A stretch of 21,656 nt of DNA from Plantago elongata (lineage: Eukaryota > Streptophyta > Magnoliopsida > Lamiales > Plantaginaceae). The notes under the pieces are model-generated. The model was not told where the DNA came from, made no database searches, and saw nothing but the letters and a program-made list of their open reading frames with translations. Each line of letters starts with the position of its first letter. The first letter of the stretch is position 1. Location of the stretch: the NCBI GenBank assembly GCA_036897095.1, contig JAYMSP010002985.1, positions 1-21,656 on the forward strand. The letters are read 5' to 3'. Positions 8,355 to 16,929 of the stretch are shown here, piece after piece. The position numbers were made by a program, and so were the translations under genes.

Positions 8355-11300
8355 ATGGACTCGTTCTCATCCTCAACAATGTTGACTGAGTCTCTCACTG
8401 GAGCTTCTGAGCAACTCTTCTTCATGTGGGATCAGGTCAGGAACCCGCTGATTGTCCCATTGCTCCGGCTTGCTGTGGTCATATGCTTGACAATGTCAGT
8501 AATGCTGTTTATCGAGAGGGTTTATATGGCAATTGTCATTGCCTTTGTCAAGTTGTTTGGTAAGAAACCACACAAACGGTATAAATGGGAGTCTTTGAAG
8601 GATGATTTGGAGCTTGGTAACCTTGCTTACCCAATGGTTCTTGTGCAAATCCCTATGTACAATGAACGAGAGGTTCGGTTCGGTTCGGTTCGATTCGGCT
8701 CGTTCATTAGCTCGCAATTGTAATGTTTTTAATGTGGTGTACAACGTTTTAATTTACGAGTTCGGTTTCATTTTGTGCAGGTGTATCAGCTGTCAATTGG
8801 AGCAGCTTGTGGACTATCTTGGCCATCAGATAGAATCATAGTCCAAGTTCTTGATGATTCAACAGACCCGACTATCAAGGTACTGTTGGTCTTGGTACAA
8901 GTTAAATGCAACTGTAGATAAAACCCAAAGTCTCATGTTTGTTTGTCAGATTATGGTAGTTGTTATTGGATTATTGTAATTAAATGTGCTTAATATGATG
9001 ATGTTGTTGTTTTGTGTGCCATGAATAGAAAATGGTGGAAGTAGAATGCAAGAGATGGGCTAACAAAGGAATAAATATCAAATACGAAATTCGAGACAAC
9101 AGAAATGGTTACAAAGCTGGTGCATTAAAGCAAGGTCTGAAGCACCCGTATGTTAAAGATTGTGACTATGTCGCAATCTTTGATGCCGATTTCCAGCCCG
9201 AACCCGATTTCCTCTGGAAGATTACCCCGTTCCTCGTTCACAACCCGGAACTTGGCCTCGTTCAGGCCCGTTGGAAATTCGGTACGTTACAATTTTCTAC
9301 TTTTAGGAAGAGAGACAAATGTGCGCTCATTATTTGATCAATTGATTGATACTTTGCTAAAAAAACACCAATATTCTGTATTTAGATATAGTGATTAGTT
9401 CCGTCCTTGATTGGTAAAGATTTTGCGGCAGAGGAATTAGATGAATGCATTAAATACGTTGTGGTCGCTAATCAGTGGTGACATTTGGAACATTCATAGT
9501 ACAATCCGAAGATTATAGCGCATGCTAATTGCAGTTAGCAATGCTGTTAGAAGCTGTCGGTCACAGACTCACAGTGTAACAGACAGCGATTGTGTAACAG
9601 ACTGTTGTTGCACTTACTAGTTCAACCTACAACATTTAATGACCATATTGGTCCTGCACATTGTACTCTTATGATCTAATCTAACCTCACTTGCAACAAC
9701 AATGTGATTTCGCACGGTAATAGTTGTGGTCCTTGTAGAGTTGTGGTCCAATTCTGGTCTAATTCCGTTTACGGGTAGTAAATTGTTATAGCTTGTTTGT
9801 CAACGGTTTAATATTTAGGTGGAACGAGATTCTCCTAATCTATGAAGTCCATTAGTCGTAGTTACACACTATAATAGAATGTGTGAATTAGAAAGGAAAA
9901 ACATGATTTTTTTTTATTTTTTTTACTAATTCGGTTTTGTTTTCTTGAAATAAAGACAACACATTGTGTACAGTGTGTTGCTTTATTTCTAAAATGGCTA
10001 CTAGTATGTGCATGAAAAAAGTTGATTTGCCTGTTGCAACTCAAAAGAGGTAAAGGAAAAGCTTATTCAAAGTGTGTGGTATACTTCATGGCCACTACAT
10101 CAATAGATGATAGACTTTAGTTATCCTTGTCCCTTTTCATTTTCTTATTTTTTTGGGGGAAAAAAAAAAAAGTAAACCTGCAATTTCTGTCATCAAATCA
10201 TGCATATATGAATTGCTAGATTCTTCTTGACTCTTCTAGCCAGAAAAAACTTTTCTGCTTCTCAAACGAAAAGTTCTTATGTAACTGTGATTAATATCTT
10301 CCTGCATTAACAATTGGACCTCAACCTTCAGTGCTTGTTTAATTCTTTTCTTTATACCTTTTAGAGTTGTTACTCATTCAGAATTCACTTTTACCAAAAC
10401 AAAAATACTTTTACTTTTTAAGAATCTGTAATGTTTGAGTAAATGATTGATATACTGGACCATGTGAAATTATAGACCATGAAATGAAAGTAACATGTGT
10501 TGTTTTATTTTCCAGTGAATGCTGATGAGTGTTTGATGACAAGAATACAAGAAATGTCTCTGGACTATCATTTCACAGTTGAACAAGAAGTCGGGTCATC
10601 TACCTATGCTTTTTTCGGCTTCAATGGTATTTTCCATGCCACAAAAGCTCTTATTTCATTAGATTGATAACAATAATTCAGGCTGCTTTGTAATTTAACT
10701 TAACATGGAACTAATGCATCTGTTCCACCAGAAAGGAACTATCATTATAAGTGTATAACCAATATTAGAATCTCGCATCAGCATTCAGCTTAAGTTGATT
10801 TCCTTTTGAATCCACATTTGACAATGTTGTTTTTATAAAATACAAAGGAACTGCTGGTGTGTGGAGAATTGCAGCAATTGAAGAGGCTGGGGGATGGAAA
10901 GAGAGAACAACGGTGGAAGACATGGACTTGGCAGTCCGCGCGACTCTCAAAGGATGGAAGTTTTTGTATGTTGGTTCTGTAATGGTAATTCTTCTAGTTT
11001 AAGAAGTCCCAAGTTATTATTGCTTAAGTTACACAGATAAACAGGCCTGTGAGCTTTAACTTTATCAATTTTCGGCTTCAGGTTAAAAATGAATTGCCTA
11101 GCACTTTCAAGGCCTATAGGTTCCAGCAACATCGCTGGTCTTGTGGCCCTGCCAATCTTTTTAGGAAAATGGTAGTCGATATTTTCAGAAACAAGGTTTG
11201 TCAGTTTTCCGAATCCAACAGAGCGAACCATATTTCATATACCGTCCCTCATTTTTTATATTGATAATGTTTTTCTTAATGAAATTACTTGCAGAAAGTG

Positions 11301-12066
11301 ACACTATTGAAGAAATTTCATGTTATATACAGTTTCTTCTTTGTAAGAAAGGTTGTAGCGCATATAGTCACATTCACGTTGTACTGTGTTGTGCTGCCTG
11401 CTACCGTATTAGTACCTGAGGTTCAGATCCCAATATGGGCATCAATTTACATACCTAGCATCATAACCTTACTCAATGCAGTTGGAACTCCAAGGTTTGT
11501 TTTTGTTGTGGATCTTGATGTCCTTAGATTTGACAATTGTAATTTTGAATACAAAATTTGGCCTGTTTTTACTGTGTTAAGTTCTGTCTTACATATTTGC
11601 TCTTTTGAGCTCGCAGATCACTCCACTTGGTTGTATTCTGGATCGTTTTCGAAAATGTCATGGCACTCCACCGGACAAAAGGTACCTTCATCGGCTTGTT
11701 GGAGGCAGGGAGAGTGAACGAATGGGTTGTTACAGAGAAACTTGGTGATGCTCTCAAATCAAAGTCAGCAGTAAAATCTTCTAAGCGACCCCGGTTCACG
11801 TTTTTTGAAAAGTACGTCTCTTTCGATTATAGTCCATTATTCCAACAATATTCTTAAGCTAAATATCTGAGACAATTTATTTTCTTTCTTTTTTTCTGGC
11901 GAGCAGGATGAATTTCCTAGAGCTTTTAACCGCCATTTACCTCCTCATCTGCGCTTGTTATGACTTCGCTTTTGGCAAGTATCACCTCTACATCTATCTC
12001 TTCATGCAATCAATTGCCTTCTTCATTGCGGGATTTGGACAGGTTGGCACATCTATCCCGTCTTAG
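8355..12066 (+). CDS. CSLA9: Glucomannan 4-beta-mannosyltransferase, cellulose synthase-like A (CSLA2/CSLA9 type), nine exons
   Basis: The product (528 aa) is a Golgi GT2 enzyme that polymerises GDP-mannose and GDP-glucose into the mannan/glucomannan backbone. Exons I place are 8355-8672, 8781-8879, 9029-9281, 10516-10626, 10848-10984, 11082-11195, 11295-11494, 11617-11811 and 11907-12066. All introns are GT-AG, and the joined frame is 1587 nt including the stop. Catalytic motifs are DD at 131-132 (VLDDSTD), DAD at 191-193 (FDADFQP), the TVEDMD block with ED at 284-285, and QQHRW at 321-325. A membrane segment lies at about 36-66. Several lie after the catalytic domain (about 364-384, 391-405, 412-428, 480-497, 502-522). 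Length and exon pattern fit the family (about 530 aa). The start at 8355 gives MDSFSSST; an upstream frame extension has no ATG before it. CSLA2 versus CSLA9 cannot be separated with certainty by eye. Confidence 0.95.
8673..8702 (+). repeat. GTTCG pentanucleotide array starting at the intron 1 donor
   Basis: Four perfect GTTCG units (8673-8692) are followed by two variants (ATTCG, GCTCG). The first base of the array is the first base of intron 1, so each unit restates the donor-like sequence GTTCGG at 5-base intervals. Intron 1 is short (8673-8780). Confidence 0.93.
9282..10515 (+). other. CSLA intron 3, 1234 bases, with an internal hairpin
   Basis: This is by far the longest intron of the gene. 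It carries a direct repeat GTGTAACAGAC near 9575-9602 and a stem-loop at 9947-9989 whose arms are GAAATAAAG plus CAACACA and TGTGTTG plus CTTTATTTC (16 pairs, one bulged A at 9956, 10-base loop). It also contains long T and A runs (9907-9924, 10147-10171). No coding frame is supported. Confidence 0.8.
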
Positions 12067-12735
12067 TGGATGCGTGATATCTCCTGGTCATCATCCCGTG
12101 CATCTCTGTTACTTGTCAGTGTCTCCTCAGAACCACAAGGACGCAGCAATGTCTTAAGCAATAGGCCGTCTTTGCTTCTTTTTTTTCACTTCTTCTGCTA
12201 TACTGTCTCTTACAGTTCTGTTACTTGTAGAGAAGTTTGCAATTCTTTTAGGCCAAGCACAAGGAGTTGAAGTCAATACTTTATATGCCCTTCTTTTTAG
12301 TGTGTATACTGTGAAAAGTGATCATATGGAATTTTCGCTTTCGATGGGTTGTTTTACAGATGAATTTTTTCAAAGAAAAATGTGACTGAAAAGGATCACA
12401 TGGTTTTTGTGAAGCAAAACTTTGCAATCATGGAGTGTTACAATCTTGTGGCCACTTCTTCACTTTTTTTGGTTGTATTCAGATAACACATCTTGTCCTG
12501 GAATGACAGTTCAGTTCACATTTCAAGCCTTTTCTTCAATGGTTTTGGACATTGAATGTGACAGACAGCAAACTTGAAGGGAAACACCAAAACAAACACT
12601 GACCGGCAGATGGAATGAATGAACATTAACACTCTATAATCTCTTGTAAACTCTTTTCTGTAAGAGCTAGTACTACTAAAAAATTAAACTACAAAAATGG
12701 ATTGCTGTCTCAATAAATAGGAGTAATGGAAATTT
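12067..12735 (+). other. Predicted 3' UTR of the CSLA gene
   Basis: Downstream of the TAG at 12064-12066 the sequence is U-rich and non-coding. AATAAA at 12712-12717 is a plausible polyadenylation signal. An earlier cleavage site is equally possible, since plant signals are loose, so the end is approximate. Confidence 0.45.
12712..12717 (+). terminator. Candidate polyadenylation signal, CSLA
   Basis: AATAAA about 650 bases after the stop codon, in an A/T-rich context. This call rests on the hexamer alone. Confidence 0.35.
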
Positions 12736-15379
12736 CAAATTATGCAGACTGGACAACTGCATCTTTAATATTGACAGAAAAAACAGACCTGCCAAATATA
12801 CGAGAAGGTGTAGATATTAATGTTGTTGGTTTGCACATGGAAGAACTCAAGTTTTATCCTGAACCATGAATTTTGACGAATTCTTAAACCTTGCCATCCT
12901 ATGTGGGTTATGTATATCATAGACAAATTCAAATTCGTCTATATTAAATTTCAAACGTCTCTACATATTTGAATTTTTATAAGAGATAAAATTATATAAT
13001 GGATGATTGTTTGTTCATCCCATTCTTGATACCTACCACCATATAAGTTAAGACTATCTACCACAGGTTCTTATTATGTGCATTTATAAAGAGAGTATAC
13101 TAGTAATAATAACTTGAAAAAGAAACCGCACTATGCATCATTGTACAATATCATTTTGTGCTGCATAAACCCTGCTCATCTTTTAAGTCGCTTCAAATAC
13201 AAACGTCTTTGATTTGAATTAGGTGCATATGATTCGAGTCATTCGACAAGTAGAGTTCCTCTCAGTCAGTTCCGGACCAAAGTATTTGGTGTAGCCCATA
13301 GGTGATTTGACACTTTACTAGTTTTAGGCACCCTAATTTCAGCGACGTTTACATGTTTCGTATGTACAAACTAACACAGTTTCTTGACTTAATGTATAAT
13401 GTGTTGATAAGTAGAAAGACTAGTTTCCAGCTTCACTGAACTTACTTATTCCTCTGGATCCGATTTAGAGACTTCGGAAAAATGTTTGGACAATTATGAC
13501 ATGATTCATCTAATTTAAATGATAATTTGTGTACTCTATATATAGAGAAAACTCATAATAATACACTTTTTACTAAATGCATGCTACAATTTTAACATAT
13601 TACAAATCAACTTAAAATTATATTAATTTATAAAATAACCCTATTAACTTGAATTTATCCAAATATATTTTTATTTATACATCTAAACTCTCTAACATGT
13701 GTCTTTCTCTTCGAATCTTCAAACAAAACATAATTAAAAAAAAAAAAAAAGGAGATTGAGATTATGATTTTTAAACAATTAGATAATATTATAAATAAAT
13801 AAATTTAAATTTAATCAAATCATTTTAAATTAACATTTTTAACTTCTTTAAAAAATTTCTTAAAAATCACTAAGCAGGTTGTTTGATAGCCCTCGAGGCT
13901 GCAAAAACATCTCGTCTAGCACCGTAAGGCTGCCAAAATTCTGGCAGTAGCGCTTGACATACGGATTGTCCTCGCAGCCGGATTCCGGCATCCCTATCAT
14001 TTTCAGATTTTTTTTAATTTTAGTGAAATATATTGATCTTAATATTTTAATGCTATAAAATAATTGTAAACAATATAGATATCAAATTAAAAAAATATTT
14101 ACTTCTTTCAGATTTATAATCGATGTTGTAATCTAACTAATACTTGTGTTATATAATTTTTCATTCTCGTATCATATTTTAATATTTTTATATTATTATT
14201 TTTAATATTTTAAGTATTAGGAGGTTAAATAGAACATATGATAAATATAAAGACTAAATTTCATGTTTATAATATTTAAAATACATTATAATATATTAAA
14301 AAATATCATATATGTAATAAGAAGTGTTCTGTGATTAACAATCTCTTTCACAAAATAGTGGACGTTATGTACATGATTGGGCCAATGAGATCGAGTAGGT
14401 GTATAGCATTGACGTTCAGGGCCTTCAGGCCCAAACTTATAGCTTGTTTTATGCAGCAAATGGGCAAACTCTATGCATTTTTGTTCAAATGATGGATGTT
14501 CACTTTTATTGTATATTCATAACTACAACCGAAGGGTATATCGAAGGGGTGTTGAGGGGCACTCCGAGATGAGAAGTATGGGGATTCACTATAACGTTAG
14601 AAAAATATATTTACTAACATAAAAGTTAGATGACGTCTAAAACTTCTGTTAATGAGAATAAAAAAGTCATTTTCTATACGTTTTTCTTCCATGCCTTATC
14701 TAATTTTCCTTCATATTCACTCGATTTCCCTCCATTTATTATAGACATAAACTCTAATAAAATCCCCCAATTCCCAATTTCCTCATTTATGTCCAATTCT
14801 AACATTTTGACTAAAATTCCTAGTAATTCGAACATCACGGATGATAAAATTCCTACAATTTGCCAATGTAAGGTTTGAAGTGTTCGAATCACATCTTGGA
14901 CGGACGGACATTCCAGTCGGATGTTCGAGAGATGTTGTTTCTTTAGGGGATATGTGTTAATTATTTGTATAGTTTCTGTTTTGATTGATTGTTTTCGTAG
15001 TGTAATTTGTTGATTTTTTTAATGAAATGTGCATTTTCGTATGGTTATTACAATGTTAAAATTTTTGTTCTTGTGATTGAAAAAGAACTTGAAACTGAAA
15101 ATTTGTACACAAAGTGTCACTCGACACACCTACCTTTTGAAAAAAATTCAATATACACCATAAACTATTCAAAATGAAGAGTTCGCTACCTAAACCTTTT
15201 ACTAAAACACTACTATTTTCCACTAACGGTCAAGTTAACACCGTCTAAGTCTTTTGACTTACTATCTAGTGCAGACTAAAAAAAAAAGTCTCGGTGTAAA
15301 ATTAAAGTGAGCCAAAAGGTTTTAGTGAGAAATAAAATTGTCTCATTTATGAATTGTAACTAATATTGACTTGTTTAGT
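12736..15379. other. Gene-free AT-rich intergenic region
   Basis: No protein frame is supported; the 82-codon frame at 14630-14878 is low-complexity Ser/Asn/Ile/Phe and AT-driven. Visible landmarks are a 15-base A run at 13736-13750 and a GC-richer patch at 13878-13995 inside very AT-rich flanks. A further segment at about 15110-15330 (starting near GTGTCACTCGACACACC) has the look of a dispersed plant repeat but no clear ends. Confidence 0.55.
13878..13995. other. GC-richer island in AT-rich DNA, unassigned
   Basis: About 120 bases are markedly richer in G and C than the flanking kilobase. They include CTCGAG and a small inverted repeat CTGCCA/TGGCAG at 13930-13947. No frame resembles a known protein. 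It may be a small insertion or a methylated remnant of a transposon. Confidence 0.35.
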
Positions 15380-15435
15380 CATAAGGTGGTCGAGTGGTAA
15401 GGAAGCATAAGGTGATGGGTTCTAATTCCGATGGT
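15380..15435 (+). mobile_element. tRNA-like head of a SINE
   Basis: TGGTCGAGTGG at 15387-15397 matches a Pol III A box, and GGTTCTAATTCC at 15418-15429 resembles a B box (two differences from GGTTCGAATCCC). Spacing is 31 bases start to start, shorter than in a functional tRNA but seen in tRNA-derived SINEs. No acceptor stem pairs around it, so it is not a tRNA gene. The 3' end of the element is not clear; the body may continue to about 15520. Confidence 0.5.
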
Positions 15436-15529
15436 GGTTGATTTTTTATCTTACTAGTTCTCCACATGGAGTCTCATGTTTAGTTTGTTAAGTATGTTAA
15501 CATAGGATCTATATCGAATTCTAAAAAGA

Positions 15530-15764
15530 TACTTCTTCTGTCCCGTACAGTAAGTCACATATTCCTGTTATGAAAGTCTCACGAAACTAAAAACATTCTA
15601 AAATTTAATAAAAACGTACATCTACTATCTAATTTAATATTTATATTATATTCAAAAAATACCCCACTAACTAATTAATAATTACATTATAACAATAAGC
15701 AATTGATTGTTTTAAAAAACATCGCGAAAAAATTTGTATCTTATATTATAAGAGTGAGGGAGTA
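15530..15764. mobile_element. Stowaway-like MITE upstream of PRXIIE
   Basis: The left end TACTTCTTCTGTCCCG (from 15530) and right end GTGAGGGAGTA (to 15764) are imperfect inverse copies of the Stowaway terminus CTCCCTCCGTCCC. Both are bounded by TA, the Tc1/mariner target site. The interior is AT-rich and non-coding, and the length of about 231 bases is normal for this class. The termini have diverged, so the insertion is not recent. Confidence 0.7.
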
Positions 15765-15917
15765 AATAATAATTTTGACCTTTTTGTTTATTTAAAACGA
15801 GAGGCCAGATAGATGTAGTTGTACGGATTAATAATGTTAAACCTATGGTTTGGTTGCATACTTGCATAGCGATATCCGCCCCTTTGCAGCATCCAAAATC
15901 CAAGGACTCACCCACGC

Positions 15918-15923
15918 TATACA
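15918..15923 (+). promoter_or_regulatory. Candidate TATA box of PRXIIE
   Basis: TATACA in a CACGCTATACACG context, about 140 bases before the start codon. The stretch after it is C/A-rich with CTCACTCACTCACC and contains no ATG before 16061, as expected for a plant leader of roughly 110 bases. Confidence 0.45.
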
Positions 15924-16060
15924 CGTATCACCATTTCTTTATTCCTCACTCACTCACCAATCACCAACAAGCACAACTACACACGAGAAGAGCAGAGAAG
16001 GAACACCAGAACCACTCAACCACACCAAAACCTCCCTCACCACCACCAAATCAACCACCC

Positions 16061-16735
16061 ATGGCCGCCACATTCGCCGCCGCATCAACCGCCACATTCG
16101 CCGCCACAAAGCTCTTCACCTCCTCCACCCCCAAACTCAAACACTCCATCTCCTTCCTCCCCAAACAATCCACCTTCTTCTCCACCACCACCTCCACCAC
16201 TCTCCGCCACAGCATCTCCCCCAAATTCTCCACCAAAGCCTCCGCCACAATCTCCGTCGGCGACAAGCTCCCCGAATCCACCCTCTCCTACCTCGACTCC
16301 TCCGACGAGCTCCAGACCGTCTCCATCTCCGACCTCACCTCCAACAAGAAGGCCATCCTCCTCGCCGTACCTGGCGCCTTTACCCCCACTTGCTCACAGA
16401 AGCATCTCCCTGGATACGTCGAGAAGGCTGCCGAGTTCAAGGCCAAGGGCGTTGACACGATTGCTTGCATTTCGGTCAATGATGCTTTCGTCATGAAGGC
16501 GTGGAAGAAGGATTTGAATATTGGGGATGATGTGTTGTTGCTCAGTGATGGGAATGGTGATTTGACTAGGGCGATTGGGTGTGAGCTCGATTTAAGCGAT
16601 AAGCCGATTGGACTGGGGGTTAGGTCGAGGAGGTATGCAATGTATGTTGTCGATGGGGTGGTGAAGATTCTTAACTTGGAGGAAGGTGGAGCGTTCAATG
16701 TTAGCAGTGCTGAGGATATGCTTAAGGCCATTTGA
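16061..16735 (+). CDS. PRXIIE: Chloroplastic type II peroxiredoxin (PRXIIE), intronless
   Basis: The product (224 aa) reduces hydrogen peroxide and alkyl hydroperoxides in plastids, using glutaredoxin or thioredoxin as electron donor. Residues 1 to about 60 are Ser/Thr/Ala-rich with few acidic residues, a typical stromal transit peptide. The mature domain has the peroxidatic motif [12 protein letters not shown] (Cys111) and the second conserved Cys136 in [10 protein letters not shown]. The C-terminal block [11 protein letters not shown]...NLEEGGAF and SSAEDMLKA are type II hallmarks. A third cysteine, Cys174 (IGCELDL), sits where I recall Val in the Arabidopsis protein. The start at 16061 (ACCCATGGCC) is the first ATG after the likely TATA box; the same frame is open upstream to 15845 only because the leader lacks stops. 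Base composition switches inside the gene: G is absent on the plus strand from 16112 to 16205, whereas 16500-16560 is G/T-rich. Confidence 0.95.
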   Translation: MAATFAAASTATFAATKLFTSSTPKLKHSISFLPKQSTFFSTTTSTTLRHSISPKFSTKASATISVGDKLPESTLSYLDSSDELQTVSISDLTSNKKAILLAVPGAFTPTCSQKHLPGYVEKAAEFKAKGVDTIACISVNDAFVMKAWKKDLNIGDDVLLLSDGNGDLTRAIGCELDLSDKPIGLGVRSRRYAMYVVDGVVKILNLEEGGAFNVSSAEDMLKAI

Positions 16736-16885
16736 GGAAGATGGTAAACTAAACTGTTTGAATTGTGCTTCTGTTTGTTTTGCTTGTTGAGGAATGAGCT
16801 TCTTATGGTTCGGATTAGTACTTGTTTTTCGGCATGTTTTCGATGCATTGTATGTTTAAGTGAGATGGTGATGTTATGTAGTGGG

Positions 16886-16891
16886 AATAAA
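16886..16891 (+). terminator. Candidate polyadenylation signal, PRXIIE
   Basis: AATAAA about 150 bases after the TGA, preceded by a U/G-rich stretch with TTGTATGTTT-like elements that fit a plant 3' UTR. Cleavage would be near 16910-16925. Confidence 0.5.
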
Positions 16892-16929
16892 TTCAGATGT
16901 TGAACTTGGATGCATGTTTTTTGCAAAAT

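Noticed and set aside
14630..14878. 82-codon plus-strand frame in the intergenic region
   Set aside because: It is low-complexity Ser/Asn/Ile/Phe in AT-rich DNA, without family resemblance or promoter context.
15380..15435. Functional tRNA gene
   Set aside because: A- and B-box-like motifs are present, but spacing is too short and no acceptor or anticodon stem can be drawn, so it is better read as a SINE head.
15845..16060. N-terminal extension of PRXIIE to position 15845
   Set aside because: It would start before the probable TATA box and lacks transit-peptide character. The ATG at 16061 has good context and gives the normal family length.
15850..16455. Plus-strand frame of 201 codons overlapping PRXIIE
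   Set aside because: It is His/Pro/Leu-rich and starts upstream of the likely TATA box. It is open only because the C-rich DNA lacks stop codons, while PRXIIE in the other frame is strongly recognisable.
16288..16926. Minus-strand frame of 212 codons antisense to PRXIIE
   Set aside because: It mirrors the PRXIIE codon structure and its N-terminal part lies in the 3' UTR. No domain is recognisable; it is a shadow of the composition.
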